From positions 4,588,001-4,652,000 of the forward strand of contig NZ_CP049015.1 of NCBI RefSeq assembly GCF_011064845.1: DNA of 64,000 bases, given 5' to 3'. Positions within the stretch are counted from its first letter, which is position 1; the number at the start of each line of letters is the position of its first letter. Below the pieces are notes generated by a model that saw nothing but the letters and a program-made list of their open reading frames with translations, was not told the DNA's origin and did not search any database. The stretch comes from Citrobacter freundii ATCC 8090 = MTCC 1658 = NBRC 12681. GTDB taxonomy: Bacteria; Pseudomonadota; Gammaproteobacteria; Enterobacterales; Enterobacteriaceae. Both the position numbers and the translations under genes were made by a program. This document shows, piece after piece, positions 35,955 to 43,815 of this stretch.

Positions 35955-37304
35955 ATGACTGATGTAGTTGTCTCCAAGTTTGGTGGTACCAGCGTGGCGG
36001 ATTTTGATGCCATGAATCGCAGCGCTGATGTAGTGCTTTCTGATGCTAACGTCCGTGTGGTGGTACTTTCCGCTTCTGCGGGAATCACCAACCTGCTGGT
36101 CGCACTGGCTGAAGGGCTGGAGCCAACCGCGCGCTTCGAAAAACTCGATGCCATTCGTCAAATTCAGTTCAATATTCTGGAACGCCTGCGTTATCCAAAC
36201 GTGATCCGTGAAGAGATCGAACGTCTGCTGGAAAACATCACCACACTGGCAGAAGCGGCGTCACTGGCGACCTCAACCGCGCTGACCGACGAACTGGTCA
36301 GCCACGGTGAACTGATGTCTACCCTGCTGTTCGTCGAGATCCTGCGTGAACGCAACGTGCAAGCGCAGTGGTTTGACGTGCGTAAAGTGATGCGCACCAA
36401 CGATCGTTTTGGACGTGCAGAACCCGACGTCACGGCGCTGGCTGAACTGGCAACGCTCCAGTTGGCCCCGCGTCTGAGCGAAGGTCTGGTGATTACTCAG
36501 GGCTTTATCGGCAGTGAAGGCAAGGGCCGCACCACCACGCTGGGACGTGGCGGCAGCGATTATACCGCCGCCTTACTGGCAGAAGCCCTACACGCAACGC
36601 GCGTTGATATCTGGACCGATGTTCCCGGCATCTACACTACCGATCCACGCGTAGTTCCGGCTGCGCAGCGTATTGATGAAATCGCCTTTGAAGAGGCCGC
36701 GGAAATGGCGACCTTTGGCGCGAAAGTTCTGCATCCGGCAACCCTGTTGCCAGCCGTACGTAGCGATATTCCGGTGTTTGTGGGCTCCAGTAAGGATCCA
36801 AAAGCAGGCGGTACGCTGGTATGTAATAAAACCGCGAATCCACCGCTGTTCCGGGCGCTGGCATTACGCCGTAAGCAGACGCTGCTGACACTGCATAGCC
36901 TGAATATGCTGCACTCTCGCGGCTTTTTAGCGGAAGTTTTCGGCATCCTGGCGCGCCACAATATCTCGGTCGATTTAATTACCACATCCGAAGTCAGCGT
37001 CGCGCTGACGCTGGATACCACCGGTTCAACGTCCACCGGCGATACACTGTTAACACAGTCTCTGCTGATGGAACTGTCTGCCCTGTGTCGGGTTGAAGTG
37101 GAAGAAGGCCTGGCGCTGGTGGCGTTGATTGGCAATGACCTGTCCAAAGCCTGTGGCGTGGGTAAAGAGGTGTTCGGCGTACTGGAGCCGTTCAACATTC
37201 GAATGATTTGCTACGGCGCGTCCAGCCATAACCTGTGCTTCCTGGTACCCGGTACTGAAGCGGAGCAGGTTGTACAGAAGCTACACCATAACTTGTTTGA
37301 ATAA
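35955..37304 (+). CDS. lysC: Lysine-sensitive aspartokinase III
   Basis: LysC phosphorylates aspartate at the head of the lysine, threonine and methionine pathways and is inhibited by lysine. The 449 residues hold the kinase domain (SKFGGTSVADFD at 7-18, TLGRGGSDYTAALLA near 195-210) and two C-terminal ACT domains (about 310-449; LLTLHSLNML and VALIGNDLSKACG) that bind lysine. The enzyme looks complete, so feedback inhibition should remain. GAGGTAG precedes the start. The upstream region lacks the lysine riboswitch found in E. coli. Confidence 0.98.
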   Translation: MTDVVVSKFGGTSVADFDAMNRSADVVLSDANVRVVVLSASAGITNLLVALAEGLEPTARFEKLDAIRQIQFNILERLRYPNVIREEIERLLENITTLAEAASLATSTALTDELVSHGELMSTLLFVEILRERNVQAQWFDVRKVMRTNDRFGRAEPDVTALAELATLQLAPRLSEGLVITQGFIGSEGKGRTTTLGRGGSDYTAALLAEALHATRVDIWTDVPGIYTTDPRVVPAAQRIDEIAFEEAAEMATFGAKVLHPATLLPAVRSDIPVFVGSSKDPKAGGTLVCNKTANPPLFRALALRRKQTLLTLHSLNMLHSRGFLAEVFGILARHNISVDLITTSEVSVALTLDTTGSTSTGDTLLTQSLLMELSALCRVEVEEGLALVALIGNDLSKACGVGKEVFGVLEPFNIRMICYGASSHNLCFLVPGTEAEQVVQKLHHNLFE

Positions 37305-37316
37305 ATAGACGTCAGC

Positions 37317-37342
37317 GCCCGATGGTTCTTAGGCCATCGGGC
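37317..37342. terminator. Terminator between lysC and the RlaP gene
   Basis: GCCCGATGG and CCATCGGGC form a 9-bp stem followed by ATTTTC. It lies between convergent transcripts and marks the left edge of the accessory block. Confidence 0.82.
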
Positions 37343-37346
37343 ATTT

Positions 37347-38132
37347 TCACCGCATCACCGTTTCATATAACAATCTGTCCAGCTCCCTGACATCGCCTTC
37401 CCGGCAATCCGGTAACGCCGGTGGAATCTCTCCTCTTTCCAGCTCGGCGCGGATAAACGCATGCAACAGTGGACGGCGCGGGCCGTATTCCGCTTCACCC
37501 GCACACTGCTTGCGCTCCAACAGCTCATCAATTTCATGACGCAATGGCGCATCCAGTTCACTCCCCGCCAGCAGGTCGGCAAAACGCATCGGCGGCACGC
37601 CTTTTCCCGCCTCCACCCAACGTACCGCCAGCAGCGGCCGAATGACGTAGAAGTACTTCTTCAATCGCACGTCGTCACCTTGCAGATAGCCACGGAAGTT
37701 TTTCCGCGCCATCGAGTAGTAGTGCCAGCGGGCACGTAGCGGAGAAAACCATTTGGGCACCAACGCTTTCAGCGCCGAAACGGTCACTTCATCCTGCTGA
37801 TAGACAACTGGCGAATCCAGCCACTCGATAAGCGTCGGGTTTGCGCCTTTGAGTAACCCCAGCGCCTTGCGCCATTCCCAGCCGCACACGTCCAGCTCAT
37901 CATCTATCGGCAGCTCGATAACATCGCGAGGCGCTTCGACCCGCAGATACCATTCAGGGGGATGAACATAGAGAAATCGCACGTCGTAATCGCTGTCCGG
38001 CGAGGCAAATCCCCAGCCACGGCTGCCGGATTCACAGGCATACAGCACCCTGACGCCATAGCGCTGCTCAACCTCTTTTAGCTGGCGCAATACCCGTTCG
38101 CGCATTGCGCCGTCCACTGTGTTGTCGCTCAT
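37347..38132 (-). CDS. RlaP-family nucleotidyltransferase (RNA-repair associated)
   Basis: A 261-residue predicted nucleotidyltransferase of the DNA-polymerase-beta fold. The active site is clear: CESGSRGWGFASPDSDYDVRF, with the GSRGWG turn at residues 36-41 and the metal-binding pair Asp48/Asp50. This fits the family called RlaP, named for its links with RNA-repair operons (formerly COG3541). No other domain or membrane segment is visible. It is the second gene of a sigma-54-dependent unit, 5 bp after the slipin gene (ribosome site AAGGATAAG), opposite an RtcR regulator. A role in adding nucleotides to damaged RNA ends is inferred from family and context. Confidence 0.85.
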   Translation of the reverse strand: MSDNTVDGAMRERVLRQLKEVEQRYGVRVLYACESGSRGWGFASPDSDYDVRFLYVHPPEWYLRVEAPRDVIELPIDDELDVCGWEWRKALGLLKGANPTLIEWLDSPVVYQQDEVTVSALKALVPKWFSPLRARWHYYSMARKNFRGYLQGDDVRLKKYFYVIRPLLAVRWVEAGKGVPPMRFADLLAGSELDAPLRHEIDELLERKQCAGEAEYGPRRPLLHAFIRAELERGEIPPALPDCREGDVRELDRLLYETVMR

Positions 38133-38137
38133 TATTC

Positions 38138-39265
38138 TTATCCTTTTATGTTCACAAGACCGTGCAGCACCTGATCCAGGCCCCCGAACACCGAGATTTT
38201 ATCGATGCGCTCAGCAACTCTTTCGAGGGTTTCCAGTTCTTTTAAGCGCAGCGCTACCGGGTTGTTTTCCATCACTTTTGCCGTATTTAACAGCGATCGC
38301 GTGGCGGCAGTCTCTTCGCGACGTCGGATCACGTTGGCCTGGGCGGATTTTTCCGCTTCAACCAGTTGCGATAAAATAGCCTTCATATCGCCGGGCAGGA
38401 CAATATCCTTCACCCCCAGTGAAGCCACCTCAATACCAAACGGCGTCATACGGGCTTTCACCTGCGCGCTCACCACTTCATCGATCACCTGCTTATCTTC
38501 CAGCAATTCGTCCAGCGTGCGCGTTCCCACCGCTTCACGCAGCGCAAACTGCAATTCACGGTAAAGGTGATCCAGCGGTTTAGTCAGTTGACCAAATGCC
38601 AGCAACACATCGCTATAACGCCAGTTCGCCGCCAGGTTTAAACGCAGGTTGACCTTATCTTTGGTCAGTATCTCCTGGCCGCCAACCTCCAGCACCTGCA
38701 AACGGGTATCCACCACTTCCGCTTCAATCAGATGGTTTACCTTCCAGTATGCTGTTAACCCCGGCAGCAACAGCGCCTGAGTTTCACCATCAATTTTCAG
38801 TACACCGACGTGCCACGCCGGGACCTGCACCGTTAAGATAGCTTCGCGACCTTTCACCGCACCGCTGCGACGTGGCTGTAATACTGCGTTCATCACGTCA
38901 ACAGGAACCAAAACCTGACGTGTATCCATCCGTACCAGCTTCAGCGCTTCATCGGCCTGCCAGTACAGACGGCGCGTTGCCGGTGGCAAAATTTCCTGCA
39001 AGACGCCGTTCACATACAGCGCACCTGCTTCAGTATCGGTTAAATCAGCCACCACACAGTACTGCTCCACCCATGTAGGCTGGAAGCGACGTAAATACTC
39101 CGCGAGCGCTTCCGGAATTTCGCTGCCATCGGTATTGATTACCAGAACGTCCGGAGTGTTAAACCATGGCAAACGGTGTTCACCTGCATCCAGTACCTGA
39201 TAGTAATCACCCTGTCGGGATAACAGGCCAAGCTGGCCTTTACGAATAGTGATTTTTTTCATCAT
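38138..39265 (-). CDS. Slipin / SPFH (band 7) protein
   Basis: A 375-residue SPFH-domain protein. The band-7 region is in the middle (about residues 150-310: LLPGLTAYWKVNHLIEAEVV, then LTKDKVNLRLNLAANWRYSD and ALREAVGTRTLDELLEDKQV). A coiled-coil-like tail follows (AEKSAQANVIRRREETAATR) with NPVALRLKELETLERVAERI, a pattern typical of slipins. Unlike common slipins it has no N-terminal membrane anchor. Slipins are recurrent in RtcR-controlled RNA-repair operons. It is the first protein gene downstream of the sigma-54 promoter, with a leader of about 290 nt that holds a tRNA-like RNA. It precedes the RlaP gene by 5 bp. Confidence 0.85.
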   Translation of the reverse strand: MMKKITIRKGQLGLLSRQGDYYQVLDAGEHRLPWFNTPDVLVINTDGSEIPEALAEYLRRFQPTWVEQYCVVADLTDTEAGALYVNGVLQEILPPATRRLYWQADEALKLVRMDTRQVLVPVDVMNAVLQPRRSGAVKGREAILTVQVPAWHVGVLKIDGETQALLLPGLTAYWKVNHLIEAEVVDTRLQVLEVGGQEILTKDKVNLRLNLAANWRYSDVLLAFGQLTKPLDHLYRELQFALREAVGTRTLDELLEDKQVIDEVVSAQVKARMTPFGIEVASLGVKDIVLPGDMKAILSQLVEAEKSAQANVIRRREETAATRSLLNTAKVMENNPVALRLKELETLERVAERIDKISVFGGLDQVLHGLVNIKG

Positions 39266-39427
39266 TTTTTTATTCCTTATTGTGAGTCAGGTGCGGGTGC
39301 AGGGGCGAAGCGACAGGGGAATTCCTTTTTGCCTGTCACACGGCATCATTACCGGCAGCCTGTTCTGGAGCGTGCTAACTGCGCATCACTCCGCTTTATT
39401 TCTATGATTAACAACCAGTTTTCATTC

Positions 39428-39531
39428 GGGGATGAAATTGGGAATCGAACCCACTGTGTGTCATCGGCTGACGGAACACTCCCGGAAAACAGCCTGTGCC
39501 GTTCCTGACGTGCCGGCGGGGTTTAACCCCC
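39428..39531 (-). ncRNA. Candidate tRNA-like (YrlA-type) RNA in the slipin operon leader
   Basis: On the minus strand a 104-nt segment starts GGGGGUUAAA (39531-39522) and ends UUUCAUCCCC (39437-39428). These ends pair as a ten-position acceptor-like stem with one mismatch and one G-U pair. Just before the 3' strand is an almost canonical T-arm: UGGG-UUCGAUU-CCCA (39453-39439). Inner arms can form GGAAC/GUUCC or GGCUG/CAGCC, which cross and so are alternatives or a pseudoknot. No standard anticodon arm or CCA end is seen, so it is not an ordinary tRNA. Y-RNA-like YrlA RNAs of Salmonella, also in a sigma-54 RtcR operon, have a tRNA-like module. The short ORFs here are not credible. Confidence 0.62.
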
Positions 39532-39563
39532 TGCGCTTTCAGCGTGATTGACGAAAGTGTTAT

Positions 39564-39579
39564 TGCCAGAAGCGTGCCA
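39564..39579 (-). promoter_or_regulatory. Sigma-54 promoter of the tRNA-like RNA/slipin/RlaP unit
   Basis: On the minus strand TGGCACGCTTCTGGCA matches the -24/-12 promoter TGGCAC-N5-TTGCA, with GG and GC doublets exactly 10 bases apart. Transcription would start near 39553. It faces away from rtcR. The very AT-rich 130 bp between it and rtcR (39590-39714) is the expected place for RtcR and IHF sites; I see no clear dyad for RtcR. Confidence 0.85.
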
Positions 39580-39714
39580 GGAATTAAAACAGGCATATTT
39601 AATTTTTAATTAATTGATTTTTATAATTTTAATTATTGATGCCAATAATGGCGGTTGTCTTGACGGGTTAATTTTTTTATCTTTTATTCTCTTATTTATC
39701 TTTTTGGATAAACC

Positions 39715-41301
39715 ATGAAAAAACGGCGGGTAGTGATTGGCGTACTGGGAACGGTGCTCGATAAGCGCGGCAAGCGGGCCAATCGGTTTAAGAAGTGGCG
39801 ACCCACGGTTGGGCTATGCCAACAACCCGATTTCCCTGTCGACAGGCTGGAACTCCTCCACCAGCCACGCGATGAGAGCATGGCGCAAAGGTTGATTGAA
39901 GACGTCGCGCTGCTTTCGCCGCACACCCAGGTTCGCCCGCATGCCGTCACCATTAACGATCCGTGGGACTTTGAAGAGGTCTACGCCGCGTTTCTCGACT
40001 TTGCCACGCATTATGAATTTGATACGGAAAACGAAGAGTATCTGGTGCACATCACCACCGGCACTCACGTGGCACAAATCTGCTGGTTTTTGCTGACGGA
40101 AGCCCGCTACCTGCCCGCCAGCCTGCTGCAAACCGGCCCCGCGCCACGCGGTTCATCAGATGAGGCCGTCGCCGCTGGCGTCTGCTCGGTTATCGATCTC
40201 GATTTAAGCCGCTACGCCACGCTCACCAGCCGTTTTCAGCGCGAACAGCAGCAGTCAGTCTCTTTTCTGAAAGCCGGGATTGATACGCACAACGCCACCT
40301 TCAATAAACTGATCGATCGCATTGAGCGGGTCGCTCTGCGTTCGACCGACCCGATCCTGCTCACCGGCCCTACCGGCGCGGGCAAATCCTTCCTCGCGAA
40401 ACGCATTTTCCAGCTACGCCAGTCGCGGCATCTGGTAGCGGGAAAACTGGTGGCGGTTAACTGCGCGACCCTGCGCGGCGACAATGCGATGTCCACGCTG
40501 TTCGGTCACGTGAAGGGGGCGTTTACCGGTGCGCTCACGGCGCGTAGCGGATTACTGCGAGAGGCCGATGGCGGCGTGCTGTTTCTCGATGAGATAGCCG
40601 AATTAGGGTTGGACGAGCAGGCCATGCTACTCAAAGCAATTGAAGAAAAAACCTTTTTCCCGTTTGGGTCAGACAAAGAAGTACGCAGCGATTTTCAGCT
40701 GATTGCCGGCACCCATCGCGACATGCGGCAATGGGTCGCTGAAGGCCGTTTTCGCGAGGATCTCTACGCGCGTATCAACATGTGGTGCTTCGCCCTGCCC
40801 GGTCTGGCGCAGCGGCGGGAAGATATCGCGCCGAACGTCGAGTATGAGCTGCAACGTTTCTCCAACAGCAAACAGACGCAAATCCGTTTCGATAAAGAAG
40901 CCCGCGCTTCCTATCTGGCATTTGCCTGCTCCCCACAGGCGCAATGGCGCGGCAACTTTCGCGAACTCAGTTCATCCATCGCGCGCATGGCGACGCTTGC
41001 CGAACAAGGTCGCATCACCTTATCCCTTGTCGAAGAAGAGATTGCGCTGCTAAAGGAGAGTTGGCAGATAGCAACTCCGCAGCCTGAACTGAATATGGAC
41101 ATTGACCTGTTCGATCGCCGCCAGTTAGAAACGGTACTGGAAGTGTGCCGCCGCTGCGCGTCGCTGTCGGAAGCCGGACGCGAACTGTTTGCCGTCTCAC
41201 GGCAGAAAAAAGCCAATCCTAACGATGCAGACCGCCTGCGCAAATATCTCGCTCGTTTCGGGCTAAGCTGGGAAAGCGCTCACAGCGATCAGATACAATG
41301 A
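39715..41301 (+). CDS. rtcR: RtcR, CARF-domain sigma-54 activator
   Basis: RtcR is a sigma-54 enhancer-binding protein that senses damaged RNA ends and turns on an RNA-repair operon. The 528 residues comprise an N-terminal CARF sensor (about 1-180; DFEEVYAAFLDFATHYEF and YLVHITTGTHVAQICW match E. coli RtcR) and an AAA+ domain with Walker A GPTGAGKS (218-225), the sigma-54 contact GAFTGA (268-273) and Walker B GGVLFLDEIAEL. A C-terminal DNA-binding helix pair follows (SEAGRELFAVSR...NDADRLRKYLARFGLSW). It is clearly diverged from E. coli RtcR. In E. coli rtcR sits elsewhere, beside rtcBA; here it controls a different operon. Confidence 0.93.
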   Translation: MKKRRVVIGVLGTVLDKRGKRANRFKKWRPTVGLCQQPDFPVDRLELLHQPRDESMAQRLIEDVALLSPHTQVRPHAVTINDPWDFEEVYAAFLDFATHYEFDTENEEYLVHITTGTHVAQICWFLLTEARYLPASLLQTGPAPRGSSDEAVAAGVCSVIDLDLSRYATLTSRFQREQQQSVSFLKAGIDTHNATFNKLIDRIERVALRSTDPILLTGPTGAGKSFLAKRIFQLRQSRHLVAGKLVAVNCATLRGDNAMSTLFGHVKGAFTGALTARSGLLREADGGVLFLDEIAELGLDEQAMLLKAIEEKTFFPFGSDKEVRSDFQLIAGTHRDMRQWVAEGRFREDLYARINMWCFALPGLAQRREDIAPNVEYELQRFSNSKQTQIRFDKEARASYLAFACSPQAQWRGNFRELSSSIARMATLAEQGRITLSLVEEEIALLKESWQIATPQPELNMDIDLFDRRQLETVLEVCRRCASLSEAGRELFAVSRQKKANPNDADRLRKYLARFGLSWESAHSDQIQ

Positions 41302-41321
41302 AACAATATCTAGATCTAATA

Positions 41322-41660
41322 TTACCCAATCTGAACTGTTACTGGTTTTCCTAACTTCACCAGCATCATGACCAGCGCATCAAGAGTAAATTTGTTGGTT
41401 TTCTGATTAACAACATCTGAAACACGGGGCCGGGAAATATTCAGTTTCACAGCAGCTTCCGCTTGTTTCAGATGGTTTTCATGAATCCATCCGGAAATTT
41501 CTTGCATCAACTGCTGCTTCAGGAGAATGAGTTGTTCTACCTCACATTCAGCATCATGCTTTAGGCTCTTCGCTTCCGCTTCTGCAAATCCCAGTTCGGC
41601 AAAAATATTGACATCCGGAGAGGTTACATGGCGAACCTTATTATCAACGGTATTGTTCAT
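41322..41660 (-). CDS. HigA/XRE-type antitoxin
   Basis: A 112-residue protein whose C-terminal half is an XRE helix-turn-helix: LKQAEAAVKLNISRPRVSDVVNQKTNKFTLD in parts (about residues 64-95). The N-terminal 60 residues are mostly acidic helix. It fits the COG5606-type antitoxins that pair with Gp49-like RelE/HigB toxins. The gene lies 17 bp downstream of the toxin remnant on the same strand, with AGGAATC as ribosome site, and is intact. It would bind the palindrome upstream of the pair and repress it. It is convergent with rtcR, 20 bp away. Confidence 0.85.
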   Translation of the reverse strand: MNNTVDNKVRHVTSPDVNIFAELGFAEAEAKSLKHDAECEVEQLILLKQQLMQEISGWIHENHLKQAEAAVKLNISRPRVSDVVNQKTNKFTLDALVMMLVKLGKPVTVQIG

Positions 41661-41677
41661 TTCTGATTCCTGTCTTC

Positions 41678-42009
41678 TTACAAAGCCGTTCGATATCTAA
41701 CTTTAGCAATGTGGTTATCGTGCTCAGAAGTACGTTTTGTCTTTTTATTGAAGCAATGCAATACATAGACCGCGTTAGCATAGCGAGCAATGTAGATGAT
41801 TCGGTATGCGCCAGATTCATACCTGAGCCTTACCTCCTCAACACCGCGACCTATCTCTGGCATCGACTTCCAGTCAGCAGCTTCTAATCCCGCCTGTAAA
41901 CGATGTGAAAACCAGCGGTTTTACGTATATCTTCAGAAAAGCTTCGTAAATCATCAAATGAACTGCCAATCCAGACAATGGGCTTTAAGGCTCGCCTTAT
42001 TGAAAGCAT
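41678..42009 (-). pseudogene. RelE/HigB-type (Gp49-like) toxin, frameshifted
   Basis: The start at 42009 opens MLSIRRALKPIVWIGSSFDD..., which continues as LRSFSEDIRKTAGF and then stops at codon 42. The rest of the family sequence (HRLQAGLEAADWKSMPEIGR, then GVEEVRLRYESGAYRIIYIA and HCFNKKTKRT) resumes in another frame and runs to the stop at 41678. The break is near 41905-41912 and needs one added base (or two removed) to rejoin, giving a toxin of about 110 residues. Unless the base is a sequencing error, the toxin is dead while its antitoxin survives. Confidence 0.82.
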
Positions 42010-42018
42010 AACACATCC

Positions 42019-42038
42019 TTGTATAAAATTTTATACAA
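42019..42038. promoter_or_regulatory. Perfect 20-bp palindrome upstream of the toxin-antitoxin pair
   Basis: TTGTATAAAATTTTATACAA is a perfect inverted repeat 9 bp before the toxin start codon. It is well placed to be the operator for the XRE antitoxin, overlapping the ribosome site or promoter. Confidence 0.7.
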
Positions 42039-42201
42039 ACAATAAAATGTTGTAACCCACACGTTTTCCTGTCATTACGCTAAATCAGAATAGAAATTCC
42101 GTCACTTCAACAAGCTATATTTTGCGAGGCTCTTTCAGGATTAGTTTTATTCTGCACGAATTACCGTACACTGAGGATATCGGCTAACAGAGGGCACCCG
42201 T

Positions 42202-42474
42202 ATGGCACTCCCCCGCATTACCCAAAAAGAGATGACCGAGCGCGAACAGCGTGAACTGAAAACGCTGCTCGACCGCGCGCGCATTGCGCATGGCCGGCTG
42301 CTGACCAACGCAGAGACCAACAGCATCAAGAAAGAGTACATCGATAAACTGATGGCCTTGCGCGAAGCGGAAGCGAAAAAAGCCCGCCAGTTAAAGAAAA
42401 AGCAGGCTTATAAACCGGATTCAGAGGCGTCATTCTCCTGGTCGGCGAATACGCCAACGCGCGGCAGACGTTAA
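42202..42474 (+). CDS. yjbD: DUF3811 protein YjbD
   Basis: YjbD is a 90-residue, highly charged, probably helical cytosolic protein of unknown function (DUF3811). It starts [20 protein letters not shown] and has a lysine-rich middle ([16 protein letters not shown]). It is conserved in E. coli at the same place beside rluF. Its stop overlaps that of convergent rluF by four bases. Upstream, the accessory block ends in a short repeat at 42124-42150. Confidence 0.92.
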   Translation: MALPRITQKEMTEREQRELKTLLDRARIAHGRLLTNAETNSIKKEYIDKLMALREAEAKKARQLKKKQAYKPDSEASFSWSANTPTRGRR

Positions 42475-43346
42475 CGTCCTTTCTTCTTACGCCCCGGTGA
42501 GATAAAACGCTTGCCGTTTGCCGCCGGGCGCGATTTCTCTTTCTCCGCAGATTTTTCGATTTTCACTACCGGGCGCTTAATGCCTGCGGTTTTTGGCTTC
42601 GCTTTCGCCTTCGGTTTGGCCTCTGAGGACGAGTTCTCAATCAACTTGAACAGATCGATCAGTTCGTCATCCGTCAGGTCGCGCCATTCACCAAGCGGCA
42701 GGCCGGACAAGCCAACGTTCATGATACGCGTACGCTCAAGTTTGGTAACTTCATAGCCAAAGTGTTCGCACATACGACGGATCTGACGGTTCAGCCCCTG
42801 AATCAGCGTGATGCGAAACACAAACGGCGCTTCTTTCTTCACCTTACATTTCTTGGTGACGGTACCGAGGATTGGCACACCAGCCCCCATACCACGGATA
42901 AAGTCATCAGTGACCGGCTTATCTACCGTCACCAGATACTCTTTTTCGTGATCGTTACCGGCACGCAGGATTTTATTCACCAGGTCGCCGTGGTTGGTCA
43001 GAAAGATTAGCCCCTGGGAATCTTTATCCAGACGGCCAATGGGGAACACGCGCTTGCTGTGATTCACGAAATCAACAATGTTGTCGCGTTCGCTGTCTTC
43101 GGTGGTGCTGACAATTCCTACCGGCTTGTTCAGCGCGATAAAAACCAGATCTTCCGCTTCACGCGGCTCAATCAACCGACCATTCACTTTTACGACGTCG
43201 CCAGGCATCACCTGATCGCCGATGGTGGCGCGTTTACCATTCAGGAAGACATTCCCTTGTTCGATAAAGCGATCCGCCTCGCGACGCGAGCAGATTCCGC
43301 TTTCACTGATGTATTTATTTAATCGGATGGATGAGTCGGGCAGCAT
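42471..43346 (-). CDS. rluF: 23S rRNA pseudouridine(2604)/tRNA-Tyr pseudouridine(35) synthase RluF
   Basis: RluF converts U2604 of 23S rRNA to pseudouridine and also acts on tRNA-Tyr U35. The start at 43346 ([20 protein letters not shown]) has AGGAGAAATT upstream; the longer frame runs back into a dispersed repeat. The 291 residues have an S4 RNA-binding domain (about 7-65), the catalytic aspartate in [20 protein letters not shown] (RLD motif) and the basic tail common to RluF ([17 protein letters not shown]...). Confidence 0.96.
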   Translation of the reverse strand: MLPDSSIRLNKYISESGICSRREADRFIEQGNVFLNGKRATIGDQVMPGDVVKVNGRLIEPREAEDLVFIALNKPVGIVSTTEDSERDNIVDFVNHSKRVFPIGRLDKDSQGLIFLTNHGDLVNKILRAGNDHEKEYLVTVDKPVTDDFIRGMGAGVPILGTVTKKCKVKKEAPFVFRITLIQGLNRQIRRMCEHFGYEVTKLERTRIMNVGLSGLPLGEWRDLTDDELIDLFKLIENSSSEAKPKAKAKPKTAGIKRPVVKIEKSAEKEKSRPAANGKRFISPGRKKKGR

Positions 43347-43363
43347 AATTTCTCCTGTATACA

Positions 43364-43475
43364 CTTCATCCTTCAAGCCGTCTCTGCGTTGGCTGCCCTC
43401 ACTTACCCTGGTCACATAGTTATCTATGCTCCCAGGAATTCGTTCCCTTGCCGCCTTGATACAACTTGAATGCTT
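43364..43475 (-). repeat. Dispersed long inverted-repeat element, copy 2
   Basis: Read on the minus strand, this segment runs ATTCAAGTTG...AAGGCGGCAA...GGAGC...GTGAC...GCAGCCAAC...GGCTTGAAGGATG, in the same order as the element at 9081-9207. The inner hairpin has changed but remains (CTGGGAGCATAG / CTATGTGACCAG). It lies directly upstream of rluF and so may be in its leader or promoter. Confidence 0.72.
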
Positions 43476-43551
43476 TTGTGTATTAAAAGCGAAATATACC
43501 CTACCTTGCGGACGATAAAAAATAATCGTGTTCGACTGCCCACGCGCTATT

Positions 43552-43586
43552 TGTGATCCGTCACACCTTTTGACACAAAAGTGTCA
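43552..43586. promoter_or_regulatory. Two palindromes in the sor control region
   Basis: TGTGATCCGTCACA (43552-43565) and TGACACAAAAGTGTCA (43571-43586) are adjacent inverted repeats about 230 bp upstream of sorC. The first resembles a CRP-like half-site pair with a short spacer. Either could be a SorC operator. Confidence 0.5.
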
Positions 43587-43648
43587 GCGATCCATCCCTG
43601 CAATTTTGTTGGGTGAAAACAAGCAGAATCAATACATTAGAGAGACAA

Positions 43649-43804
43649 GCACATATGTGCCGACAGCACGCCATCACCACATCAAATGTGCAACACAATC
43701 GGTCATTACAGGGCACTGAAATAAGTGAAAATAGCTTTGAGATGGAGAACAGTTGGGGTTATATCAGATCAAGAAGACAATTTCGTGATTTGCACAAATG
43801 TGCA
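43649..43804. promoter_or_regulatory. Candidate SorC operators
   Basis: GCACATATGTGC (43649-43660) is a perfect palindrome and TGCACA-AA-TGTGCA (43791-43804) is a second dyad with the same GCACA/TGTGC arms; a further half-site ATGTGC lies at about 43686-43691. The last dyad ends 11 bp before the sorC ATG. Shared arms suggest one regulator, most simply SorC. The rest of the 340-bp gap shows no gene. Confidence 0.6.
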
Positions 43805-43815
43805 GGGGTCCAAAA

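Noticed and set aside
39439..39453. A true tRNA gene at the T-arm-like sequence
   Set aside because: Only acceptor-like and T-arm parts are present; there is no standard D-arm, seven-base anticodon loop or CCA end. It is kept as a tRNA-like RNA.
39408..39596. A 62-codon minus-strand frame in the slipin leader
   Set aside because: It overlaps the sigma-54 promoter and the tRNA-like RNA, starts before the predicted transcription start, and has no ribosome site.
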